DNA from: Niallia circulans
GTDB lineage: Bacteria; Bacillota; Bacilli; Bacillales; Cytobacillaceae
Length of the DNA stretch: 64,000 nucleotides
Reading direction: 5' to 3'
NCBI RefSeq assembly: GCF_007273535.1
Contig: NZ_RIBP01000004.1
Coordinates: 2,146,001 to 2,210,000, forward strand
Shown: positions 8,807 to 18,702 of the stretch, in pieces
Layout of the letters: each line of letters starts with the position of its first letter
Numbering within the stretch: position 1 is the stretch's first letter
Notes under the pieces: generated by a model
Told to the model about the DNA's origin: nothing
Databases searched by the model: none
The model's input: the letters and a program-made list of their open reading frames with translations, nothing else
Made by a program: the position numbers and the translations under genes

Positions 8807-9124
8807 CTGATTTTTAAATCTATTTACGATAGAAAATCTTTGGGGATATGTCTGGTATCCGCATAAGTAAACGAACTTTGATAACCAAAATGAACAAATT
8901 TGTCTGATGAAAATGGATTGTTCTATCCATGTGTAATGATAGTTAACTCCTTAAATTGTTCTTAATTAATAACGATTTAATCGTTTTAAAGAGTTTTTTA
9001 TAGAAATTCGTTCGATATAATGAAAAAATACAAAGATTTTCCTTTCATTAATGATGATGTTGCTTTATAATGAAGTAAATATTCGTTATAAAGAACGTGT
9101 GGAACATACATAGTGGAGGGGAAA
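8807..9124 (+). other. Gene-free leader region ahead of the epimerase-like gene
   Basis: This AT-rich stretch holds a perfect 15-bp palindrome at 8971-8985 (AACGATT T AATCGTT) and two TATAAT boxes at 9016-9021 and 9066-9071. Neither box has a good -35 hexamer at 17 bp, so a classical SigA promoter is not clear. No small gene with a ribosome binding site was seen. Confidence 0.5.
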
Positions 9125-10033
9125 ATGGTGAAGGTACTTGTGACTGGGGGAGCCAGTAATAGCATGGCAGTTAAGCTAGTAGAAAAGCTAACAGCGAATG
9201 GAATGAAGGTAGTGCTGGCAGATAATTGTGAATGGGATTTCGATATAAATCTTAAAGGAATGGCTAGCTATTATAAAACGGATCTGGACAAAAGAGAGCT
9301 TGCTACCATTTTTAAACAGGAAGACATAGATATTGTTTTGCATCTAAAACAGGAGCTTATTACCTCTAATGCTATGAAGGATTCATTTGATCAGTCAGAA
9401 GTGAATATTGCTACAACGATAAATGTACTGGAGGCATGTGCCGACGCTAAAGTAAAAAAGGTGATTTTTCCAAGTGCTATATCTGTTTATGGAAATCAAA
9501 CCGAAGAGGCAGTTGAAGATACCTTTTTAGATCCAGCCCTTTTTGAAGGCTTATCGAAAAAGATGGAAGAGAAGTATGTCATGCACTATCATAAGCTATA
9601 TTCTTTACCATATACCATTTTAAGATTTGCAGATATATATGGCATCCAAAATAAAGGATTCATTACAGCCAATTTGGAAAGAGCGTTAGATGGACAGGCT
9701 CCTGTTATTTATGGCGATGGAAAACAGCTTCGGAACTTTATTTATATTGATGATGCCGTTGATGCTATTTTAGCTTCCTTGACAAAGGGAGATAATGAAA
9801 TAATCAATATTGCCTCACAGCGTATGTACAGTTTCCAAGAAGCAGCAGAAATGATTGGAGAGCAGGTAAATCTGCATCCGATTTATAAGGATTCACAAGA
9901 CGAATCTGCTTCCTCTTGTTCTGTATCTGTTGCAAAGGCAAAGAATTTTTTAGGTTGGAAAGCAAATATATCATTGCGTGAGGGGCTTGCAAAGGCAATG
10001 CAGCAATTAAGCGTCAAAAAGCTTTCTAACTAG
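9125..10033 (+). CDS. Degenerate NAD-dependent epimerase/dehydratase (extended SDR) homologue
   Basis: A 302-residue protein aligning along its length with extended SDR sugar-nucleotide epimerases (LRFADIYG, YGDGKQLRNFIYIDD, INIAS). Key residues are missing. The GxxGxxG cofactor loop reads TGGASNSM, losing the second and third glycines; the catalytic Ser in SSSxxVYG becomes Ala (FPSAISVYG); and the YxxxK tyrosine is replaced (LFEGLSKK). It may be a pseudoenzyme or bind substrate in another way. ATG 9125 follows GGAGGGG; GTG 9113 is upstream of that site. It is between the spore lipoprotein and bofC, which hints at a sporulation-related role (inference). Confidence 0.75.
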   Translation: MVKVLVTGGASNSMAVKLVEKLTANGMKVVLADNCEWDFDINLKGMASYYKTDLDKRELATIFKQEDIDIVLHLKQELITSNAMKDSFDQSEVNIATTINVLEACADAKVKKVIFPSAISVYGNQTEEAVEDTFLDPALFEGLSKKMEEKYVMHYHKLYSLPYTILRFADIYGIQNKGFITANLERALDGQAPVIYGDGKQLRNFIYIDDAVDAILASLTKGDNEIINIASQRMYSFQEAAEMIGEQVNLHPIYKDSQDESASSCSVSVAKAKNFLGWKANISLREGLAKAMQQLSVKKLSN

Positions 10034-10135
10034 TTTATTTTTCTATTTTGGAATTTTGCAAGCATGATTTTAGAGATTATGGTGAGACTAATAGGGAATT
10101 TAAGTTTTTCTAGTAAGCTGAAGAGGTGGTTCATA

Positions 10136-10642
10136 ATGAAAACCAGATTCCTTTTATTGTTCTCTATTCTTCTTATCATTCTATTATCTGCGTCCCCGGC
10201 CTGGGAGAATGAAGTCAATGCACAATCTCCGAAGAAGTTCGCTGTTCTGCTCCAAAGAGTATATTTAGATGGAGAAGTAAGTGAAGAGTGTATAGAGGAA
10301 ACGATATGGTCGATGGAAGATTTCTGGTCCAAATATGAGAACTGGCAACTGGTGAATATGGATAGTCACCAATTTGTCTTTAAGCAGGAAATGGATGATA
10401 TTTCGCCATTACTTAAAGCAAATGGCTATTTCGGAGTCTCAGATGAAGGCATTTTAGGTGTTTACAACGGTAAACCGAATAAGTCGAACATAATCCAATC
10501 CTTTTTCCAAATCGACTTAGAGAAGCTGGAATCCACGCAGCAAAAAAGTTTGCAAAACGGTATTCCAATCAAAAACAAGAATCGTTATGTCGAAGTTCTC
10601 GAGACATTTAAAAGTCTCGATACCAATAATCTAGCGAATTGA
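10136..10642 (+). CDS. bofC: Forespore intercompartmental signalling protein BofC
   Basis: BofC is a forespore-secreted inhibitor of the SpoIVB protease and so delays pro-sigma-K processing until engulfment is complete. The 168-residue product has an N-terminal signal peptide (residues 1-30, long Leu/Ile core) and the family blocks LLQRVYLDGEVSEE and IIQSFFQIDLEKLES. The start at 10136 follows AAGAGGTGG; 24 upstream in-frame codons lack a ribosome binding site. ruvAB follow, as in B. subtilis. Confidence 0.93.
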   Translation: MKTRFLLLFSILLIILLSASPAWENEVNAQSPKKFAVLLQRVYLDGEVSEECIEETIWSMEDFWSKYENWQLVNMDSHQFVFKQEMDDISPLLKANGYFGVSDEGILGVYNGKPNKSNIIQSFFQIDLEKLESTQQKSLQNGIPIKNKNRYVEVLETFKSLDTNNLAN

Positions 10643-10660
10643 TGCCTCAAGTCACTTTTC

Positions 10661-10696
10661 AGGCAATTGAAAAGAATAGCGATTTTTCAATTGCCT
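10661..10696 (+). terminator. Hairpin after bofC
   Basis: A perfect 13-bp stem (10661-10673 with 10684-10696) immediately downstream of bofC, but lacking a following T-run. It probably works with the next hairpin. Confidence 0.55.
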
Positions 10697-10717
10697 GAGC
10701 CAAATATCCTTGTTGTT

Positions 10718-10748
10718 AAAACCATTGAAGTCGAAAATGGTTTTTTAT
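10718..10748 (+). terminator. Terminator between bofC and ruvA
   Basis: AAAACCAT (10718-10725) pairs with ATGGTTTT (10737-10744), and the T-run continues to 10746. Confidence 0.75.
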
Positions 10749-10851
10749 TATGTTCTTTTTTCTTAATTTTTAGAAAATATCTTATATGGTAGTTTTTCTT
10801 TATTATATGCTAAAATAGTCTTTATAGCTTTTATAAGGGAGCGAACAGGAT

Positions 10852-11460
10852 TTGTACGAATATATTAAAGGGAAAATAGAATATATTGGACCTGAATACA
10901 TAGTGGTTGAAAATAATGACATCGGTTATCAGATAAAAACACCGAATCCTTTCTCTTTCTCATCAATGGCAAAGCAGAATATTATTGTTTATACGTATCA
11001 TTATGTAAGAGAAGATATGATAAGCTTATACGGTTTCCGCTCACAGGATGAAAAGACTTTATTTACAAAGCTGCTTAATGTATCGGGAATTGGGCCGAAG
11101 GGAGCGCTTGCTATTTTGGCTTCAGGTGAGCCGGATCAAGTGATTTCTGCCATTGAAAATGAGGATGAAGCATTTTTAGTGAAATTCCCTGGCGTCGGCA
11201 AAAAGACTGCAAGGCAAATGATTCTCGACTTGAAAGGAAAGCTGTCAGACATTATGCCAGATTTCTTTCCCGATTTATTCAATGTGGATGAAGTGGAACA
11301 GAAAAAAGCTGGTGCCACACAATTGGATGAAGCACTTCTAGCATTAACTGCACTTGGTTACTCGGATAGAGAGGTAAAGAAGGTCGTGCCGCAGCTGAAG
11401 AAGGAACAGCTTACGACAGACGAGTACATAAAGCTTGCGTTAAAGCTGCTTCTCAAATAA
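10852..11460 (+). CDS. ruvA: Holliday junction DNA-binding protein RuvA
   Basis: RuvA tetramers hold the Holliday junction and recruit the RuvB motor for branch migration. The 202 residues comprise an OB domain (1-65), tandem helix-hairpin-helix motifs ([17 protein letters not shown]; 70-135) and a C-terminal RuvB-contacting domain (155-202). The start is TTG after AAGGGAGCG. ruvB follows after 32 bases. Confidence 0.97.
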   Translation: MYEYIKGKIEYIGPEYIVVENNDIGYQIKTPNPFSFSSMAKQNIIVYTYHYVREDMISLYGFRSQDEKTLFTKLLNVSGIGPKGALAILASGEPDQVISAIENEDEAFLVKFPGVGKKTARQMILDLKGKLSDIMPDFFPDLFNVDEVEQKKAGATQLDEALLALTALGYSDREVKKVVPQLKKEQLTTDEYIKLALKLLLK

Positions 11461-11492
11461 AAAAAGGTATCTTTTAAGGAGAGGAGTGGATT

Positions 11493-12494
11493 ATGTTGGA
11501 TGACCGCATCGTATCTGGAGAAGCCGACTCATTGGAAGTTTCCTTCGAGCAGAGTTTGCGTCCCCTTCGATTAAAAGAGTATATCGGCCAGGATAAAGTG
11601 AAAGATAATCTGGAAGTGTTCATAGAAGCGGCAAAATTTAGGGAAGAAGCCCTTGACCATGTCCTGTTGTATGGACCTCCAGGATTAGGGAAAACAACCT
11701 TGGCGACGATTATTGCAAATGAAATGGGCGTTAATATCAGGACGACTGCCGGGCCGGCAATTGAAAGGCCAGGTGATTTGGCTGCCATCCTCACTGCATT
11801 GGAGCCTGGAGATGTTCTTTTTATTGATGAGATCCACAGACTTCCCCGTTCTATTGAGGAAGTACTTTACCCTGCAATGGAAGACTATTGCTTGGATATT
11901 GTGATTGGCAAGGGTCCAAGTGCAAGGTCTGTCCGTCTTGATTTGCCGCCATTTACATTAGTTGGAGCGACAACAAGAGCCGGTTCTGTGTCTGCACCGC
12001 TTAGAGACCGATTCGGTGTCTTGAGCAGGCTGGAGTATTATAATGAAAACCAGTTAACAAATATTGTGGTCCGCACGGCCCAAGTACTTAACGTCGATAT
12101 CGAGGACGGCGCAGCGTTGGAAATTGCCAGAAGATCAAGAGGGACACCAAGGATTGCGAACCGTTTGCTGAGAAGGGTAAGGGATTTTGCCCAAGTTAAA
12201 GGGAATGGTAGCATCACGGATAAACTCGCACATGATTCTCTCGAGCTTTTGCAAGTTGACCGTTTAGGTTTAGACCATATTGACCATAAATTATTAATAG
12301 GCATGATTCATAAATTTAGAGGCGGACCTGTTGGATTAGAGACAATTGCTGCAACCATTGGTGAGGAGGCTCATACGATTGAGGATGTTTATGAGCCATA
12401 TTTACTGCAGATAGGCTTTTTGCAGCGAACACCGCGTGGAAGGATTGTCACTGATTTAGGCTACGAGCATTTAAATATAGAAAAAGAGTTTTAA
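11493..12494 (+). CDS. ruvB: Holliday junction branch-migration ATPase RuvB
   Basis: AAA+ helicase that drives branch migration with RuvA. The 333-residue protein has Walker [10 protein letters not shown] (about residue 60), Walker B DEIHR, the arginine-finger region GATTRAG and a C-terminal winged helix ending HLN(I/V). ATG after GGAGAGGAG. There is no ruvC, as is normal in Bacilli, where RecU resolves junctions. Confidence 0.97.
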   Translation: MLDDRIVSGEADSLEVSFEQSLRPLRLKEYIGQDKVKDNLEVFIEAAKFREEALDHVLLYGPPGLGKTTLATIIANEMGVNIRTTAGPAIERPGDLAAILTALEPGDVLFIDEIHRLPRSIEEVLYPAMEDYCLDIVIGKGPSARSVRLDLPPFTLVGATTRAGSVSAPLRDRFGVLSRLEYYNENQLTNIVVRTAQVLNVDIEDGAALEIARRSRGTPRIANRLLRRVRDFAQVKGNGSITDKLAHDSLELLQVDRLGLDHIDHKLLIGMIHKFRGGPVGLETIAATIGEEAHTIEDVYEPYLLQIGFLQRTPRGRIVTDLGYEHLNIEKEF

Positions 12495-12575
12495 GGATGC
12501 ATTAAGGGCAAATTGTTCTGTTATGCTTCCAACTAGAGTATATGAGTTCTTAAAAGAGAGATAAGGTGAATTAAA

Positions 12576-14791
<2,216 letters not shown>

Positions 14792-14820
14792 ATAGAGGAT
14801 TTTGAAAGGAGGGGAAATTT

Positions 14821-15108
14821 ATGCAAAACATTATGGGGTTATTACCATTTATTTTAATGTTTGTTCTGTTTTACTTTTTGCTTATCCGTCCGCAGCAAAA
14901 GCGTCAAAAAGCGGTTAGGCAAATGCAGAGTGATCTGAAAAAAGGGGACAAGATTGTCACGATTGGCGGACTTCACGCTACTGTCGATGCAATCGACGAA
15001 GGCACTATTGTTCTTAAGTCGCCAGACGGCAGCCGTCTGACTTTTGACCGCAATGCTGTTCGTGAAGTTGTTGAATCTTCTTCCAGCACTATTCTGGATA
15101 AAGCATAA
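14821..15108 (+). CDS. yajC: Preprotein translocase accessory subunit YajC (YrbF)
   Basis: A 95-residue single-pass membrane protein associated with the SecDF part of the translocon. A membrane helix spans residues 7-23 (LPFILMFVLFYFLLIRP), followed by the cytosolic motif QQKRQKAVRQMQ and GDKIVTIGGLHATV. ATG after GAAAGGAGGGG. It closes the queA-tgt-yajC group. Confidence 0.95.
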   Translation: MQNIMGLLPFILMFVLFYFLLIRPQQKRQKAVRQMQSDLKKGDKIVTIGGLHATVDAIDEGTIVLKSPDGSRLTFDRNAVREVVESSSSTILDKA

Positions 15109-15111
15109 TAT

Positions 15112-15150
15112 AAAAAAGCTGGGAGCAAAATCTGCTGCCAGCTTTTTTGT
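15112..15150. terminator. Terminator between yajC and yrzE-like gene
   Basis: AAAAAAGCTGG (15112-15122) pairs with CCAGCTTTTTT (15138-15148). A-run and T-run on both sides make it suitable for both convergent genes. Confidence 0.9.
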
Positions 15151-15158
15151 TTGCGTAA

Positions 15159-15536
15159 TTATGATTTTGATAAGTTAACTCCTAAAATACCGCCCATCAT
15201 GGCAATCAGAGTATAGCATACATGATAAATGAATTGCTCGAAAGTGAAAACTTGATCCAATCCTAAAAAGCTGAACAAGAACACAATTAAGAAGTAAATC
15301 AGACCAGTCAATCCACCAAGAAACCAGCCCTTCTGCTTACCTTTTCCTCCAGAGATGAACCCTCCTGCAAACAAGGCGATAAAGGAAACAGCGGTAATTA
15401 TGTACTGCAGGGATCCTTCCTGGAGGGAGGTGAATCTTAGCAACATGGAAAAGACAATACTGCTTGTAATAAATAGGGTAAAGATCGCAATCAGGCCGTA
15501 TAATACGGCACTGCCGACGTTTTTGCTCTCTTCGAT
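15159..15536 (-). CDS. TIGR04086-family membrane protein (YrzE-like), apparent ATC start
   Basis: A small integral membrane protein with four predicted helices, of unknown function. The first ATG (15446) would cut the first helix in half, yet the frame stays open upstream and encodes an in-register hydrophobic segment (VLYGLIAIFTLFITSSIVFS). No ATG, GTG or TTG exists in that part before the preceding in-frame stop. An ATC at 15534-15536 sits nine bases after AAGGAG, giving 125 residues. Either the start is ATC or the sequence has a variant here. Location opposite yajC is as in B. subtilis. Confidence 0.65.
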   Translation of the reverse strand: MEESKNVGSAVLYGLIAIFTLFITSSIVFSMLLRFTSLQEGSLQYIITAVSFIALFAGGFISGGKGKQKGWFLGGLTGLIYFLIVFLFSFLGLDQVFTFEQFIYHVCYTLIAMMGGILGVNLSKS

Positions 15537-15720
15537 CTTAAACCTCTCCTTTCAACCATTTTCTTTAGTAGATCCATAAATAGTTTCATACTAGTACAAG
15601 CATATTCGTCAACCTGCCTAAATAGAATCAAGAATTTGTGAATATCCGAATAAAAACATTTTAGATGAGGAAACTAAAATAGTTGTATTATCATGTAAAT
15701 GCTGTTTGGGAGGGAAGATA

Positions 15721-16365
15721 ATGGAGGAATATATCATCATTTTGCTGAGGACCTTATTGCTTTATGCTATCATTGTTCTCGTTTTTCGGATGATGGGCAA
15801 ACGGGAGATAGGGGAATTAAGCATTCTTGATCTTGTTGTATATATTATGATTGCAGAAATTGCCGTTGCTGCGATTGAGGATATTAAAACAGAGCTTGTT
15901 CCGACTATTTTGCCGATATTTATCCTGCTGCTGATTCAAATTGGTCTGGCAGCCCTGTCCCTAAAAAGTAAAAAAATCCGTGATTTAATTGACGGAAAGC
16001 CTACCATCATTATCAACAAAGGCAAAATCGACGAAAAGGCAATGAAAGGCCAGCGCTACAATATGGACGATTTAATGCTGCAGCTTCGGGAAAAGGATGT
16101 GCGCAATATTGCCGATGTTGAATTTGCGATATTAGAAACATCAGGTAAGCTGTCTGTGTTTGAAAAGGAACCAGGTAAATCAGGAATTACAATTCCGTTA
16201 ATAATTGATGGCATCATTCAGGAGACAAGTTTGAAAGAGGTAGAAAAAACGGAAGCATGGTTAAGGCAGGAGCTAAGAAAACAAGGGCATGCGAGACTTG
16301 AGAATATCTCCTTTTGCAGCTTTCAAGATGGTAAGTTCTATATTGATTATATAGACGGAAAATGA
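15721..16365 (+). CDS. yrbG: DUF421 membrane protein YrbG (YetF-like)
   Basis: A 214-residue protein with three N-terminal membrane helices (residues 3-80) and a cytosolic DUF421 domain (GKREIGELSILDL; GKPTIIINKGKID; MDDLMLQLREK). Relatives such as YetF have spore-membrane or germination-related roles in B. subtilis; the role here is unknown. ATG 15721 follows GGGAGGG; the in-frame TTG at 15706 precedes it. The stop lies inside the terminator shared with spoVB. Confidence 0.85.
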   Translation: MEEYIIILLRTLLLYAIIVLVFRMMGKREIGELSILDLVVYIMIAEIAVAAIEDIKTELVPTILPIFILLLIQIGLAALSLKSKKIRDLIDGKPTIIINKGKIDEKAMKGQRYNMDDLMLQLREKDVRNIADVEFAILETSGKLSVFEKEPGKSGITIPLIIDGIIQETSLKEVEKTEAWLRQELRKQGHARLENISFCSFQDGKFYIDYIDGK

Positions 16366-16393
16366 GGTAGAGCATCACTCTTACCTCATTTTC
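16358..16393. terminator. Bidirectional terminator containing both stop codons
   Basis: A perfect 12-bp inverted repeat (16358-16369 with 16382-16393). The TGA of yrbG (16363-16365) and the TGA of spoVB on the other strand (16386-16388) are both inside the arms. Confidence 0.85.
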
Positions 16394-17936
16394 CTGTTAA
16401 TATTGGTCCTATCCACGGAATACGCCTTATATCTTCTTTTTTGAGGAGCTTAAATACAAAAAGCAAGATCAAATACAACAGGCTAATAATGATGGTATCA
16501 GTGGTTACCATTAATACAAGGCTGTCTGTCCACGCCCATTTTGCTAAAACAGTTCCCGTGTAGCCGACAACAAATATAACGGCAATCATTTTGGCATAGT
16601 CTTTCACATAGATAGAAAAGCCAATTGATTTGGTAATTGTCGCGAAGTGGAGCATTGTCACAAGTACAAATCCAACGATTAAAGCAATCGCCACACCATA
16701 AATCCCAAACTCTGGTCTGCTCGCAAGAAGCAGGATTACGCCTGTCTTCACAGCAGCGCCAATAAAGCTGTTAATCATAGCAGCTCTTGCTAAATTTAAT
16801 GCTTGCAGGGCTGCTTGGAGAGGACCTTGGTAGTAATTTAAGATAAAAAAAGGTGCCATTAATAATATGAAGGTAGTTCCTTTCGTGCTTCCATACATGA
16901 CTGTCATTAACGGTTCAGCTAATACATAAATCACAATGACAGCTAGTCCTCCTGTCATAAAGGTAAATCTTAAAGCCTGTTGCAGTAAATAGTCGATTTT
17001 ATGCTTCTGTCCACTCGCATTTGCTTCACTTATAGCAGGTACAAGTGAAGTGGAAAGTGATTGTGTAAAAAACGAAGGTAGCATAAGCAATGGCAAGGCG
17101 AATCCTGTTAATACCCCATATTGCTTTGTTGCATTAATTGCAGTCAGGCCGGCTAAAGCAAGACTTTGGGCTACAACGATAGGCTCTAGAAACCATGCCA
17201 CACTTCCAATCATTCTGCTGCCTGTTGTCGGCAAGGCAATTTGCATAAGCTCTTGAAATGTGGTTTTTCCCTTCACCATATACTGCAAAAACTTGTTCCG
17301 CAGCGAAAAGCCTTTTTTCCATTTGAAGGAAGTTAGCAAGTAGAGCAGGGAGGCCAATTCTCCAATAACACCAGCAAGCATCGCTCCTGCTGCTGCATAT
17401 TCAATTCCCATCGGCAAAAATGCCTTTGTGAGGACTGCAATTAAAGTAATGCGGATAACTTGTTCAATTACCTGCGAAACAGCTGCAGGCTTCATTGTTT
17501 GCTTCCCTTGAAAATAGCCCCTTAATACAGATGAGACAGCAATGATAGGAATAATTGGTGCAATCGCCATCATCGGTATTAATGTTCTGCTGTCATTAAA
17601 TAATGTTTCTGCCAAAAACGGAGCAAGCACATATAAAAGCGGTGTAAAAACCAATGCTAGTCCAAGTGTTGTCGACAAAGCCACGACAAGAATGGATTTG
17701 ACTTTGCGATGGTTTCCTTCCGCATATGCTTCTGCTACATTTTTTGAAATGGCTACAGGCAGTCCAAGCTGCGTGATGGTCACAACTAGAATTAATGTGG
17801 GATATACCATCATGTAAAGCCCGACTCCATCCTCCCCGATAAACCGGGCAATAACGATGCGATTGATGAAACCTAAGACTCTTGTGATGAGCCCTGCTGC
17901 TAGCAGTATTATGGTGCCTTGTAAAAACTTAGACAT
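16386..17936 (-). CDS. spoVB: Stage V sporulation protein B, lipid II flippase family
   Basis: A 516-residue polytopic protein of the MOP/PST superfamily with about 14 helices; SpoVB is needed for spore cortex synthesis, presumably translocating lipid II in the mother cell. N-terminal RVLGFINRIVIARFIGEDGVGLYMM is the family signature. The start at 17936 is chosen because MSKFLQGTIIL aligns with known SpoVB; the in-frame ATG at 17978 would add a basic tail. A SigE-like promoter is upstream. Confidence 0.93.
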   Translation of the reverse strand: MSKFLQGTIILLAAGLITRVLGFINRIVIARFIGEDGVGLYMMVYPTLILVVTITQLGLPVAISKNVAEAYAEGNHRKVKSILVVALSTTLGLALVFTPLLYVLAPFLAETLFNDSRTLIPMMAIAPIIPIIAVSSVLRGYFQGKQTMKPAAVSQVIEQVIRITLIAVLTKAFLPMGIEYAAAGAMLAGVIGELASLLYLLTSFKWKKGFSLRNKFLQYMVKGKTTFQELMQIALPTTGSRMIGSVAWFLEPIVVAQSLALAGLTAINATKQYGVLTGFALPLLMLPSFFTQSLSTSLVPAISEANASGQKHKIDYLLQQALRFTFMTGGLAVIVIYVLAEPLMTVMYGSTKGTTFILLMAPFFILNYYQGPLQAALQALNLARAAMINSFIGAAVKTGVILLLASRPEFGIYGVAIALIVGFVLVTMLHFATITKSIGFSIYVKDYAKMIAVIFVVGYTGTVLAKWAWTDSLVLMVTTDTIIISLLYLILLFVFKLLKKEDIRRIPWIGPILTGK

Positions 17937-17981
17937 TCTATTTCCCTGCCTTCTCAAATAACGAATAATGCTATACAATTA

Positions 17982-18011
17982 ACTATATGCATCCATGTGG
18001 ACAAAGCATGA
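17982..18011 (-). promoter_or_regulatory. Candidate SigE promoter of spoVB
   Basis: On the minus strand TCATGCT and CATATAGT are separated by 15 bases, close to the sigma-E consensus. It ends about 45 bases before the start codon. spoVB is SigE-controlled in B. subtilis. Confidence 0.5.
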
Positions 18012-18144
18012 CAAGTATATAAATGAATTTTAAAAGAATAGCAGGCTTGAAAATAAGGGGGAACGCTGCCATTACATTAATGGTATACAAGGTGTTTATG
18101 ATTCGAGATAAAGGACCATCATGTTAAAGGAGCTGTTATGAAAG

Positions 18145-18444
18145 ATGCCATCAGAGCATTTATATGATCATTTTCGCCATCAAGTAAAGCCAGCGCTAAA
18201 GAGCAAGCTGGAGGAATTCCATCTGTTAGGCTATGATACGATTGATGAGGGTGAATTATGGTTTTTCTTAACAAAGAAGAAGTGGAAGAAGCCGTCAAGT
18301 GATTACAGAATTGCAGAAATTGTCCAGGATGTGATGAATGTTAAGGTCGTTGATTTTATGAATTTTGCGACATTGGAAGCTTATAAGGCAGAGGACTATT
18401 TTGCAACACTAACAAGTGAGGAGAAAAAGGAGCTGCTTAAGTAG
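18145..18444 (+). CDS. comN: Post-transcriptional regulator ComN (YrzD)
   Basis: A 99-residue soluble protein of the ComN family, known in B. subtilis to act on comE mRNA and to localise at division sites. Visible family features are KSKLEEFHLLGYDTIDEGELWFFL and KKKWKKP. ATG 18145 lies 12 bases after AAAGGAG. A nearer ATG at 18138 starts a nine-codon out-of-frame ORF (18138-18167) overlapping the comN start. It lies between spoVB and secDF, as in B. subtilis. Confidence 0.88.
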   Translation: MPSEHLYDHFRHQVKPALKSKLEEFHLLGYDTIDEGELWFFLTKKKWKKPSSDYRIAEIVQDVMNVKVVDFMNFATLEAYKAEDYFATLTSEEKKELLK

Positions 18445-18502
18445 ATTCTTACCTGCTAATTGTGAAGTTTTTGTGAAGACAATCGATAATTTTTAGTACA
18501 AA

Positions 18503-18531
18503 TTGACAGCAATCATAAACTGTTTCATAAT
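18503..18531 (+). promoter_or_regulatory. SigA promoter of secDF
   Basis: A consensus TTGACA (18503-18508) and CATAAT (18526-18531) are separated by 17 bp. The predicted transcript has a leader of about 165 nt. Confidence 0.8.
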
Positions 18532-18595
18532 GTTTTATTATAGAAGAAGAATATTTCACCATCTCTATCTATTAAGGATTTTTAGAATATTGCTT

Positions 18596-18684
18596 GCCGT
18601 CCTGCTAGCTGTAAGGATGGCTTAAGCTTGTCAAGGTGTGTTTCATAATGCTTGCAGAAAGATTAGTATACACCTTTAAGAACC
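18596..18684 (+). promoter_or_regulatory. Structured leader of secDF
   Basis: Two potential stems are visible: GCCGTCCT with AGGATGGC (18596-18622 region) and AAGGTGT with ACACCTT (about 18632-18678). The second hides the AAGGTG that precedes a short ORF at 18648-18782, which overlaps the secDF start in another frame. Function is unproven. Confidence 0.35.
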
Positions 18685-18702
18685 AAGGAGGAAAAATACA
18701 TA

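Noticed and set aside
9016..9071. Two TATAAT boxes as definite SigA promoters of the epimerase-like gene
   Set aside because: Neither has a recognisable -35 hexamer at 16-18 bp.
10030..10332. 100-codon minus-strand ORF opposite bofC
   Set aside because: It overlaps the bofC signal-peptide region antisense and has no supporting start signal.
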